7,026 nucleotides of DNA, taken from positions 1 to 7,026 of the forward strand of contig JAITMT010000226.1 in NCBI GenBank assembly GCA_031277235.1, written 5' to 3'. The stretch is from Tannerella sp. Lineage in GTDB: Bacteria; Bacteroidota; Bacteroidia; Bacteroidales; Tannerellaceae. Each line of letters opens with the position of its first letter. The stretch's first letter is position 1. The notes beneath the pieces were generated by a model. The model saw nothing but the letters and a program-made list of their open reading frames with translations, made no database searches and had not been told where the DNA came from. The position numbers and the translations under genes were made by a program. Of this stretch, positions 1 through 7,017 are shown one piece after another.

Positions 1-1824
1 TCCCCAGGGAAAAACCGGATACAGTTGCGGACTCTCGACATTGTTGATGCGTTCCCAGTGCCAAGCCGGAGCAATCACCGTGTGTCCGCCGATTTCGCGG
101 GTACGTATTTCCGGTAAACGATTCAAAAACTGTCCGTAATACGTTCTTCGGGCGGAATCCAGATAATTTCCGGACAATTCCAACAAACGCGAAGTTACGG
201 TTTGCAAGGCTGCAATTGTGGAAGTCGCATTATACGCCATCTTGTACGTTTCGCAAGCCGAACCCGGATAAAGAATCAGTTTGCCGTTGTCGTCCAGGGC
301 TTTGATTCCCCGTTGTTTTGCCAGGTATTGGTAATGTTCGTCGAAAAAATGCAGACAACTTTCAATCCACGGGATGTAACCGGAAATATCTTCTCCGGTA
401 TAGCGTTCCCTTTCCAGAGCGAGAAAGCAAAATTCCAGGGCAGTATCCCATTGATATTCAAGCCACGCATTGTATTCCATGCCTGCATCGAATCCTTCGG
501 GGCGTTTCCATCCGTATTCAGCCGGGTTCGGCAAACCGAAATTTTCCATTTGTTCGGTAAAGCAAGCTCCGGCATGATTCCAATACGCCCGGCTGCGCAG
601 TTCGGCATTAGGTAAAATGCGTTGATAAAAAGCAAATTGCGAAGTCATCATGTCGAAATCGCCGGATTTCAATAGGGGGAAATAGACTAAGCGCTGGTTT
701 TGAGCCGTATGCGTTCCGCCACCCCATTTCCGAAAGTCGGGCGTGAAGCGGCAAGTTGTATCTACATAAACCGGATCGAACGTAAACAGTCCGCCGTTGA
801 ATTTGGTCGGATAATCTCCATACGCATTACACGCCAGCATATAACGAAACAGTTGGTAGTTCCGGCTGATTTCAAATCCGGTACTGTCGCTGCCGGTACG
901 AACATGAATAAAACTGCGGTTCCAAAAATCGTTCCACCACTTGAGATTTTTCTTTTTATCGGAGATCAAAGGCTTTTTAACTTCATTTTTCCAGGAGGCA
1001 ATATCCTCTGTTTGAGCAGTATGCAATCGGATTTTCAATTCCCATTTTTTCAGGGGCTTTGTGTTTTCAAGTTTCCACGCTTTGTAATCCGTATCGGCGT
1101 ACTTTCCGGTGTAAGTGCCGTTGGGAACAAATCCCTGCGCTTCGATGATTCCACCGAAAATCAGATTTTTCAACGGATTGAACATCTGCGTTTTAACGCT
1201 ATCCAATCCCTGCTGGTGAACAGTCGCATCGAAAACCGTTTCGCCTTCGTTGCGGTGATAAAACACAATTTGGTTTCCGTCGAACCGGATGTGGTCTTTT
1301 TTCATCATCAGCCCTTCGGGAGGCGCCCATTTGTAGGAATTTTGATGGCTTTCGTTTTTCCGGAGCACCCGGTCTTCGTATCGCCAGTTTTCATAAAAAA
1401 CGATTGCCTGCAACGGGACATTGTTGGACGTTTCCACATGGACTACCGGTTGGAAAACATCTGCCCAAATGCGTATATCGGTTGCCGTTCCTCCATTTTT
1501 ACCCGAAACCGTTACGCAGCCTTCCTCCAGTTTCAGTTCCTGACGAAAATACCTTCCCTCAAACGGATTTGGAGACAATCGAATACGGATACGTCCCTGT
1601 TTGAGCAATGTATTATTTTCGTCGAACGTCCCACTTCGTGCCACATAAAACAGAAGATCACCGTTTTCTACCCATACGTTCAGACCAATATCTCCGCCAC
1701 CGCAAGGCATACTTTCGCCGGAATGTGCAGAGGGGGTATCCCACGCTACATTATAATCCGAGATTTTTTGTCCTAAAATCAATGCAGGAAAAACTGCGAA
1801 CAGGAAGAAAAGCGTTTTTTTCAT
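1..1824 (-). CDS. DUF5703 protein, putative secreted (alpha/alpha)6 glycoside hydrolase, 3' end cut off by the window
   Basis: The frame is open for 608 codons from ATG at 1824 to base 1 with no stop, so the C-terminus lies outside the window. Residues 1-19 (MKKTLFFLFAVFPALILGQ) form a signal peptide, with likely cleavage before Q19, so export to the periplasm or beyond is expected. Residues 24-90 match the DUF5703 N-terminal pattern as I know it: YNVAWDTPS, SMPCGGGDIGLNVWVENGDLLFY, then DENN and LLKQGRIRIRLSPNPF. The later part looks like a helical barrel. YPTKFNGG (338-345) resembles the Asn-containing loop of GH95 enzymes, and GSACETYKM (521-529) resembles their SPEN acid loop, which makes Glu525 a candidate general acid. 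That functional reading is inference. The start lies 6 bp after the GH28 stop, with no Shine-Dalgarno sequence. The gene is the third in the operon and probably acts on the same pectic glycan as its neighbours. The substrate is unknown. Confidence 0.85.
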   Translation of the reverse strand, partial: MKKTLFFLFAVFPALILGQKISDYNVAWDTPSAHSGESMPCGGGDIGLNVWVENGDLLFYVARSGTFDENNTLLKQGRIRIRLSPNPFEGRYFRQELKLEEGCVTVSGKNGGTATDIRIWADVFQPVVHVETSNNVPLQAIVFYENWRYEDRVLRKNESHQNSYKWAPPEGLMMKKDHIRFDGNQIVFYHRNEGETVFDATVHQQGLDSVKTQMFNPLKNLIFGGIIEAQGFVPNGTYTGKYADTDYKAWKLENTKPLKKWELKIRLHTAQTEDIASWKNEVKKPLISDKKKNLKWWNDFWNRSFIHVRTGSDSTGFEISRNYQLFRYMLACNAYGDYPTKFNGGLFTFDPVYVDTTCRFTPDFRKWGGGTHTAQNQRLVYFPLLKSGDFDMMTSQFAFYQRILPNAELRSRAYWNHAGACFTEQMENFGLPNPAEYGWKRPEGFDAGMEYNAWLEYQWDTALEFCFLALERERYTGEDISGYIPWIESCLHFFDEHYQYLAKQRGIKALDDNGKLILYPGSACETYKMAYNATSTIAALQTVTSRLLELSGNYLDSARRTYYGQFLNRLPEIRTREIGGHTVIAPAWHWERINNVESPQLYPVFPWG

Positions 1825-1830
1825 AGGCTG

Positions 1831-3378
1831 TTACTCTTTTACCGTTTCCGTTTTCACATTCTTCAGGAAATTATTACCCCAGATGACGTTGCTCTTTTTC
1901 ATCCGACAGAAAATATCGGCAGGTGTCATTTGAAAACAGTTGTTTATCAGGGTATTGTCGACCTGTTCCAATTCGATGATCGCCTGATTGGGTAGCGGGA
2001 CACTGCTTCGGATATTATCCAGAATAAGGTCTTTACATGCTTTTATCCGGATGGAAGCGCCTTCTTGAACCGAAAAATCCACATTGTGAAACCGGATATT
2101 CCGGGCGGTCTCGGCTCTGAAACCTTCCCGAGCAGACATGACAACATTGGAAAAGGAGATGTTTTCAATCGGCATCTCTTCCAGTCCGGCAATGTAACCG
2201 ATGCATTTAACGTTGTTTCCCGTTACGTTGCTGATGTGGATGTTCCGGAAAATGGGCGTACGTTCCGAAGCCGTTTCGCCGGGCATCGGACGGTAAAAAA
2301 GATCGAAAATGAAAGCGTTGTTTTGGATGTCGTTCATGACGATATTATCCACCCGGATTTCTTCCACAACGCCGCCCCGTCCCCGCATGGATTTCAGGCG
2401 AATACCGGCATCGGTACCGTAAAATACGCAGTTGGATATGGCCACTTTTTTTACGCCGCCCGACATTTCGCTTCCAATCACTACGCCTCCGTGACCGGAT
2501 AGCATGACACAATTCGTAATGGTAATGTTTTCACACGGTTTCCCGTATTTCCTCGCTTCGGCGTCGCGTCCCGACTTGATGGTGATGCAATCGTCGCCGA
2601 CATGAATGAAGCAGTCGGAAATCCGGACGTTGCTGCACGACGAGGGGTTAATACCATCCGTATTCGGCGCTTCGGACGGATTATGAATCGTTACCCCATG
2701 TACCGTTAAATTGTTGCAACCTTCCGGATTAATCGTCCAGAAAGGCGAATTTCGTATGGAAATACCCTCGATGAGAATATTTTCGCACTCCAAAAATTGA
2801 ATAAACGGCGGACGAAAGAATTGCCGTTTGATGGTGGATTGATAGTAGTCGTCTACCGTCAGGTCTTTATTCGCTTCCGCCCACTGTTGCCGAAGCGAAG
2901 CCAAAGAGGCGGCTTGACCGTTCTTACTTATTTCCACGGCAATTTGCCGGTGCATATCCCACCATTTTTTGCCTTGACCTTCCAGGACGCCTCTGCCGGT
3001 GATGGTAATGTTTTCAGCATTCCGGGCATTAATCAGCGGAGCGAAAGAATTCATAAAAACGCCTTCCCAGCGTACTTTTATAAACGGCAAATAATCTTCA
3101 AAGTTGTCGGAAAAAGAAATGACGGCGCCCGCTTCGAGATGCAACGTTATGTTGCTTTTCAGATAAATGGGACCTGTCAGATAGTTTCCCGCAGGAAAAT
3201 AGAGCGTTCCTCCGCCTTCGGAAGACGCTTTTTCAATGGTCTGATTGATTAACTCCGAACATTTTCTGACTCCGGTCAGGTCGGCGCCCAATTCCTGTAA
3301 ATTGTAGGTCTTTGCCTGCACGGAAAAACAGGCGACAAAAGCCGACAAAATAGCGATAGATTTTTTTAACTGTCTCAT
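1831..3378 (-). CDS. Secreted GH28 family glycoside hydrolase (polygalacturonase / rhamnogalacturonan galacturonohydrolase type)
   Basis: This 515-residue protein should hydrolyse alpha-galacturonosyl links in pectin by an inverting mechanism. Residues 1-22 are a signal peptide ending VQA. Residues 23-90 carry the N-terminal pectate-lyase-like start (NLQELGADLTG, GGGTLYFPAGNYLTGPI). The GH28 signatures follow in order: NTDG at 239-242, GDD at 261-263, GHG at 295-297 and RLK at 327-329. The catalytic Asp residues are therefore D241, D262 and D263. Repeating coil units such as ENITITNC and NIRFHNVDF give a right-handed beta-helix up to about residue 500. A charged insert of about 50 residues (141-188) separates GKKWW from RPPFIQF and may shape the substrate cleft. 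The length is normal for Bacteroidota members. Endo or exo action, and homogalacturonan versus rhamnogalacturonan as substrate, cannot be decided from motifs. The rhamnosidase 22 bp upstream favours a rhamnogalacturonan substrate. Confidence 0.95.
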   Translation of the reverse strand: MRQLKKSIAILSAFVACFSVQAKTYNLQELGADLTGVRKCSELINQTIEKASSEGGGTLYFPAGNYLTGPIYLKSNITLHLEAGAVISFSDNFEDYLPFIKVRWEGVFMNSFAPLINARNAENITITGRGVLEGQGKKWWDMHRQIAVEISKNGQAASLASLRQQWAEANKDLTVDDYYQSTIKRQFFRPPFIQFLECENILIEGISIRNSPFWTINPEGCNNLTVHGVTIHNPSEAPNTDGINPSSCSNVRISDCFIHVGDDCITIKSGRDAEARKYGKPCENITITNCVMLSGHGGVVIGSEMSGGVKKVAISNCVFYGTDAGIRLKSMRGRGGVVEEIRVDNIVMNDIQNNAFIFDLFYRPMPGETASERTPIFRNIHISNVTGNNVKCIGYIAGLEEMPIENISFSNVVMSAREGFRAETARNIRFHNVDFSVQEGASIRIKACKDLILDNIRSSVPLPNQAIIELEQVDNTLINNCFQMTPADIFCRMKKSNVIWGNNFLKNVKTETVKE

Positions 3379-3400
3379 ACTTGGATATTATTTTAATATG

Positions 3401-6400
3401 TTATTTTAATCCTACAATACGTATTTTTCCGGTTAATCCTGCCGGTATCAGTTTTTTTTCAGTCAACCGGTGACGGGCATTTGTCCAGGTCTTTTTAGTT
3501 TCGTCTTTTTCGGCGTTGAAAACTTCATCGCCCATCAAACGATTTGCCCAAGTGTTGGAAACTTCAATTTCCAATTTGTTTTTACCCCATCTCACAGCGG
3601 AAGCAATATTCAAAAAATAGGGTTTCGTCCAGATAGTACCGCAGTCGTGGCCATTGATTTTTACACTTGCCACATTATACAGACTGTCCAATTCGAGGAA
3701 AATTTTACCATCGCGCTTTTTACCGTCATATTCAAAAACGGTTGAATACACTGCCGTACCGGAATAATACCTGATTCTGTCGTTGGGATGTTCATTCCAT
3801 GGCGTAAGCGCCCTGAAAACGACGGGTTGTTCGGGACCTCTCGAAAGCGGGTCGAATTGAACCGTCCAAGGCGAAGCAATGGTTGTTATTTCCTGATATT
3901 CACGCCAATTTTCCCCATTATTTTCCAATGTTTTTTGCGTAGCATGCTGCAAAACGATGAAGACCGATTCGCCGGCATCTAAGCGGATGGGGAGCGAAGT
4001 GCGTCCGTTTGCCATTTGCCAGTTATTTGCACGCTGGATGAGACCGTTTACCGGATTCCACAATTCGGGAATTTTGCCGCTTACTCGCAAGGAAACAATC
4101 AGTTCACGGGAGCGATTTTCTTGATTGGAAACAAAATAAATATCCTTTTCACCGTCGCTTCTGTGAGTATATGCAACATTCCGGGCATAGTTCTGCGCAT
4201 TTTCCGTAACGGTAAAATCTCGGTCGAAACCAAGCGAAGCAAATGTTTCTTCTTCATAAGGAAACCGGATGAAAGTTGCGCCTTGCTGTTCCAGCTCTGC
4301 CAACCGGTCTGCGGTCTCCTGCGACATTGCTTCGGGATTGGGTTGCATCGGATGTTTCGCGGGAACAAGTATCGCTTGATAAATCATCCCGGAAGGCAGC
4401 GTTATTTTTCCGCCTGTGACTTTCATTTGAGAGAGCAGGTCGGGGTTAAAACTGTCGTAAGCATATCCTCGCAAGGAATTAACCCAATCTTCGGCGCGGA
4501 GGGTATTGGCAGAGTATGTTATTCCGGTTCGAGTCCTATTCGTCGGAGTTCCCTCATTTTCAAGCCGTATCCTTTCCTTTTCTACCCTTTCTGCGCCGAA
4601 AATACCCGGTAAAAACAGAATTAAACGGTCGGGAGTTATTGCACGTCGTGGCAATTCGTCGCCGGTGAATACGGCTAAATCAACTACAGGATCTCCAAAT
4701 TGCAACATTGCCTGAACACGATGTGCATAACCGGTAAATGCACTAACTTGTTTCCACCAGGTTTGGTCGCGCTGAAAATACAGTCCGATGCCATCGAGGG
4801 TCATTCCCGGTTTTCTGTCCAACCAGGGATTCAACACACAGACGTGGTAGGTCATCCGATTGATTCCCAAAGCATAATTGCGGTCTTTCAGCGTTTTCAG
4901 CATACCCGGATATTCATCGAACGTAGTCCAGTATTGAGTGAAAGCTTCCGCAGCAATCCTGTTTTTTCCGTAGATATGTGCGCCTGATATGGCATCCAGC
5001 ATATCGTTTAACTTGTCGTGTGTAGGGGTTTCCAACCAAAATTCGCCCATTGGAACATCCAGAAACCGGTAATGTAGCAAACCATCGCCAACCATGGTAG
5101 GAGCCGTTGTCTGACCGCTCAATTGGCATCCCCTTGCTGCAGCTTCTTCTCTCATAACGGTATAATACGCATCTGCAATTAACTCCGAAACAGTTTGTCG
5201 CACGTCATGCAAGACATTTTCAGATATTCCGGCATTTTCAATCGGAACGCCTGCATAAAGGGGTAGATAATCGTAAATATCGTAACCACGCCGTTTTTTA
5301 AATGCATCACGGAAAATAGGCGACCAGTTTTGACTGCCACATTCCCAGCTGTCGAAATGCAAATATTTCAAAACATCGGCAACTAACTCTTCTCCAATGG
5401 TATCGGCAATTTTCCCAAACCAGGAATTGAATTGTAGACGAATGGCTTCGGGATTGAATTTATCGCACTCCAGGCCGGAGCCTTTTCCTCCGTTGTTGGT
5501 TTCTCCCGTGGAGGTGTGACCCATGCGAAGGATTGTCCATGCTCCTTCGGGAGCATTCCATTGCAGATTTCCTGCTGCATCCATGTATTGTGAGATGTTA
5601 ATCAGGCGCGTCTTATCTACATATAAATCTGCAGGAATTTGAACTTCTGTTGTACGAGGGCTTACCCTCCATGCGGAAGCATTTTTCCCTTCAAACTGAT
5701 GGATACGTGCATCCGAAGACATCCGGATAGAACGAACGCGCAGATTTTGTTTCCATTTGGCGTTATCCAAGTCTTCCGAGCCGGGTTCGGTTCCGGCCGG
5801 ATCGTAAAGAAACCTGAAATAACGGGCAGTTGTAGGCGGAATACTGTGCGTCATCGGTTGAATAAGGTGTTGCCAAGCATTTTTCCAGCCATGACGAGGG
5901 TGTTCTAAGCGTGTAATAGGGTGAAAATTAACACCATCATCGCTTGCCTCAATCATCAAGCGCTGCGCTTGAAAGTTTGTTCCGGATCCTTGTACCTGGA
6001 TTGTTCTGACGGTAAAAGGCTTTATGAAGGCATATTGAATCCAGCAAGGGTCGTCGCTTTTGAAAGTCTCTTTGCTATTCACATCAGCCAAAAACTGAGC
6101 ATCTACATCCTGCAGGCTTGAAGTAACTTTCGGCAGGTTTGTTTCGGTAGAAACGCCTTCTCCGGGAAGTGAAGGGTAGGCGTAAACAGCGATGTCTTTG
6201 TAATAACCGGCGATTGTTTCCGGTTGCGGCAATGTAAGCTTTGCCAACTTTCCACCTTGCACTTGCGTTTGCGTCCAAACGACTTTTTGCATGGACAGTT
6301 CGGGGCGTTCGGTGATCCATGGACCACCTGCCGTGGCAAAACCGTCGCATGAATGGATACCGAGTTTCAGTCCCAAACGGCTGGCTTCCTGAAATGCAAA

Positions 6401-6694
6401 CCTAATCATTTCCCACCAAAGAGGACTGAGCGTTTCCACTGTCGGAGTGATGAACGGAGGATCGGGTACGGCCTTGACCGGCATCAGGTATGCGCCTCCC
6501 AATCCGGCAGCTTCCATTGCTTCTAAGTCGGCGGTGATACCTTCTTTAGAAACGGCTCCCTGCATCCAGTACCACAGTACCCAGGAACGTGCTTCTTCCG
6601 GCGGCGATTGCCAGATATGCTCCAGCGATTGAGCGGATAATGAGTTGTCAATCAGGAAAAAGCAGATGATTATGATGGATATGAGTTGTTTCAT
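3401..6694 (-). CDS. Secreted GH106-type alpha-L-rhamnosidase
   Basis: This 1097-residue protein is the first gene of the operon and is predicted to remove terminal alpha-L-rhamnose from pectic chains. Residues 1-21 are a signal peptide (ending SLSA). Residues 31-130 hold the typical GH106 opening: PPEEARSWVLWYWMQGAVSKEGI-type text, DLEAMEAAGLGGAYLMP, LGLKLGIHSCDGFATAGGPWI. Residues 213-298 look like an inserted F5/8 type C-like beta-sandwich (SDDGVNF, RYFRFLYDP). The catalytic barrel includes HFDSWECG (E451), MGEFW (E551) and AAEAFT (E583). Their spacings, 100 and 32 residues, equal those of the active-site glutamates I recall for B. thetaiotaomicron BT0986 (461, 561, 593; recalled, not checked). 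A C-terminal jelly-roll of the GH2 sugar-binding type spans about 975-1060 (SGTAVYSTVF, VKINGHDCGTIW, NTWANRLMGD). Length and domain order fit the family and nothing is missing. The ATG lies about 22 bp after the predicted transcription start. The exact linkage cleaved is not decidable. Confidence 0.93.
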   Translation of the reverse strand: MKQLISIIIICFFLIDNSLSAQSLEHIWQSPPEEARSWVLWYWMQGAVSKEGITADLEAMEAAGLGGAYLMPVKAVPDPPFITPTVETLSPLWWEMIRFAFQEASRLGLKLGIHSCDGFATAGGPWITERPELSMQKVVWTQTQVQGGKLAKLTLPQPETIAGYYKDIAVYAYPSLPGEGVSTETNLPKVTSSLQDVDAQFLADVNSKETFKSDDPCWIQYAFIKPFTVRTIQVQGSGTNFQAQRLMIEASDDGVNFHPITRLEHPRHGWKNAWQHLIQPMTHSIPPTTARYFRFLYDPAGTEPGSEDLDNAKWKQNLRVRSIRMSSDARIHQFEGKNASAWRVSPRTTEVQIPADLYVDKTRLINISQYMDAAGNLQWNAPEGAWTILRMGHTSTGETNNGGKGSGLECDKFNPEAIRLQFNSWFGKIADTIGEELVADVLKYLHFDSWECGSQNWSPIFRDAFKKRRGYDIYDYLPLYAGVPIENAGISENVLHDVRQTVSELIADAYYTVMREEAAARGCQLSGQTTAPTMVGDGLLHYRFLDVPMGEFWLETPTHDKLNDMLDAISGAHIYGKNRIAAEAFTQYWTTFDEYPGMLKTLKDRNYALGINRMTYHVCVLNPWLDRKPGMTLDGIGLYFQRDQTWWKQVSAFTGYAHRVQAMLQFGDPVVDLAVFTGDELPRRAITPDRLILFLPGIFGAERVEKERIRLENEGTPTNRTRTGITYSANTLRAEDWVNSLRGYAYDSFNPDLLSQMKVTGGKITLPSGMIYQAILVPAKHPMQPNPEAMSQETADRLAELEQQGATFIRFPYEEETFASLGFDRDFTVTENAQNYARNVAYTHRSDGEKDIYFVSNQENRSRELIVSLRVSGKIPELWNPVNGLIQRANNWQMANGRTSLPIRLDAGESVFIVLQHATQKTLENNGENWREYQEITTIASPWTVQFDPLSRGPEQPVVFRALTPWNEHPNDRIRYYSGTAVYSTVFEYDGKKRDGKIFLELDSLYNVASVKINGHDCGTIWTKPYFLNIASAVRWGKNKLEIEVSNTWANRLMGDEVFNAEKDETKKTWTNARHRLTEKKLIPAGLTGKIRIVGLK

Positions 6695-6721
6695 CTAAAA
6701 TTCGTAATAGATTTTGTGCTG

Positions 6722-6752
6722 CAAAAATACAACCATAATTTGAAATCTCAAA
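6722..6752 (-). promoter_or_regulatory. Bacteroides-type sigma-ABfr promoter for the three-gene operon
   Basis: On the minus strand a TTTG (-33 element) at 6749-6752 is followed after exactly 19 bp by TATTTTTG (TAnnTTTG, -7 element) at 6722-6729. Both match the Bacteroidales housekeeping consensus in sequence and spacing. Transcription would start near 6716 and give a short AT-rich leader of about 22 nt before the rhamnosidase ATG. No similar pair was found before the other two genes. The call rests on the motif alone. Confidence 0.75.
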
Positions 6753-6766
6753 ATGTAATTACCGGA

Positions 6767-6810
6767 TAACAGGAAAAACTTATGATTTATGATTTTGGAT
6801 TTCCCTGTTA
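6767..6810. promoter_or_regulatory. Inverted repeat upstream of the operon promoter, possible operator
   Basis: The arms are TAACAGGAAA at 6767-6776 and TTTCCCTGTTA at 6800-6810. The outer 7 bp (TAACAGG/CCTGTTA) pair perfectly, and three further A-T pairs follow after one bulged C. The right-hand side of the -33 box is 15 bp away, so the site would cover roughly -50 to -95 from the predicted start, a usual place for an activator. Binding by any regulator is inference. The element could instead be part of the repeat-rich intergenic sequence. Confidence 0.35.
6780..6793. repeat. Two tandem copies of a 7-bp unit (TTATGAT)
   Basis: TTATGAT occurs at 6780-6786 and again directly at 6787-6793, inside the loop of the inverted repeat at 6767-6810. 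The copies are identical. They could be paired half-sites for a regulator, or simply slippage in AT-rich DNA. Confidence 0.6.
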
Positions 6811-6845
6811 GAGATATAAAAACTACGTGTGGTTTTATTTTTGTA

Positions 6846-6869
6846 TGAACGGGTGAACGGATAAACGGG
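6846..6869. repeat. Three-unit 8-bp tandem repeat (TGAACGGG-like)
   Basis: The units are TGAACGGG (6846-6853), TGAACGGA (6854-6861) and TAAACGGG (6862-6869). Each later unit differs from the first by one base. Such short arrays can change copy number by slippage. The array ends just before the palindrome cluster, and I recall the two together in other Bacteroidales intergenic regions (not verified). Confidence 0.65.
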
Positions 6870-6871
6870 CA

Positions 6872-6918
6872 ACCACCCCCCTGCTGCGCAGTAGCCCTCC
6901 AAGGAGGGCAGGGCTGTT
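6872..6918. repeat. GC-rich palindrome cluster with REP-like hairpin
   Basis: GCCCTCC-AA-GGAGGGC at 6894-6909 is a perfect 7-bp inverted repeat. It overlaps an upstream palindrome, CTGCTGCGCAGTAG (6881-6894), and competes with a second pairing of AGCCCT (6893-6898) with AGGGCT (6910-6915). GTAG (6891-6894) sits directly before the hairpin arm CCCTCC, as in REP elements. No run of T follows, so it does not look like an intrinsic terminator. I see no coding potential that I trust here. Confidence 0.6.
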
Positions 6919-6948
6919 AAGTTCTCTGAAATTTTTCCGAAACCCGGA

Positions 6949-6964
6949 TGTCCCGTTAGGGACA
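6949..6964. repeat. Short perfect hairpin TGTCCC-GTTA-GGGACA
   Basis: A 6-bp perfect stem encloses the tetraloop GTTA. The sequence that follows (GAATATTGGTAGAAA) belongs with it in a dispersed intergenic repeat that I recall from Bacteroidales genomes. That recollection was not checked against any database. Confidence 0.55.
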
Positions 6965-6998
6965 GAATATTGGTAGAAATGCAGCGTTCCACCCGTTT

Positions 6999-7017
6999 TG
7001 TGTGCCGTAGGTACGCG
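6999..7017 (+). repeat. 8-bp wobble-containing hairpin with GTA loop
   Basis: TGTGTGCC (6999-7006) pairs with GGTACGCG (7010-7017) around the loop GTA. The stem has five Watson-Crick pairs and three G-T/G-U pairs (7004-7012, 7001-7015, 6999-7017). It is stable only when the plus strand is single-stranded, because the minus strand would have A-C mismatches. It lies 34 bp after the TGTCCC hairpin and probably belongs to the same composite repeat. Confidence 0.5.

Larger units (their letters stand above)
1..6717 (-). other. Predicted three-gene operon for rhamnogalacturonan breakdown (continues past the left edge)
   Basis: The GH106, GH28 and DUF5703 genes are all on the minus strand with gaps of 22 bp (3379-3400) and 6 bp (1825-1830). 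A single good promoter lies before the first gene, and I see no hairpin followed by T-rich sequence in either gap. Both gaps are too short for a separate full promoter without reaching into the preceding gene. Neither gap shows a Shine-Dalgarno motif, which is common in this phylum. All three products carry leader peptides, so they should work outside the cytoplasm on the same glycan. Where the transcript ends is not visible. Confidence 0.75.

Noticed and set aside
276..635. 119-codon minus-strand frame
   Set aside because: It is out of frame inside the DUF5703 gene, which reads without interruption through the same bases.
700..1776. Long 358-codon plus-strand open frame
   Set aside because: It lies entirely opposite the DUF5703 gene, whose minus-strand reading is clearly a real protein. 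The plus-strand product has no recognisable domain and no promoter.
3328..3336. Lipobox-like FVAC (residues 14-17) in the GH28 leader
   Set aside because: Phe at the -3 position is unfavourable, and a standard signal peptidase I site (VQA, residues 20-22) follows directly.
6836..6843. TATTTTTG on the plus strand, a possible -7 box for rightward transcription
   Set aside because: No TTTG lies 19-21 bp upstream. The nearest (6794-6797) is 38 bp away, so only half a promoter is present.
6894..6909. GC-rich hairpin as an intrinsic terminator
   Set aside because: Neither strand has a T-run directly after the stem.
6780..6992. 70-codon minus-strand frame that could be called a hypothetical protein
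   Set aside because: It runs through the tandem repeat and palindromes, has odd composition, and has no recognisable domain. It is best explained as a repeat-derived frame.
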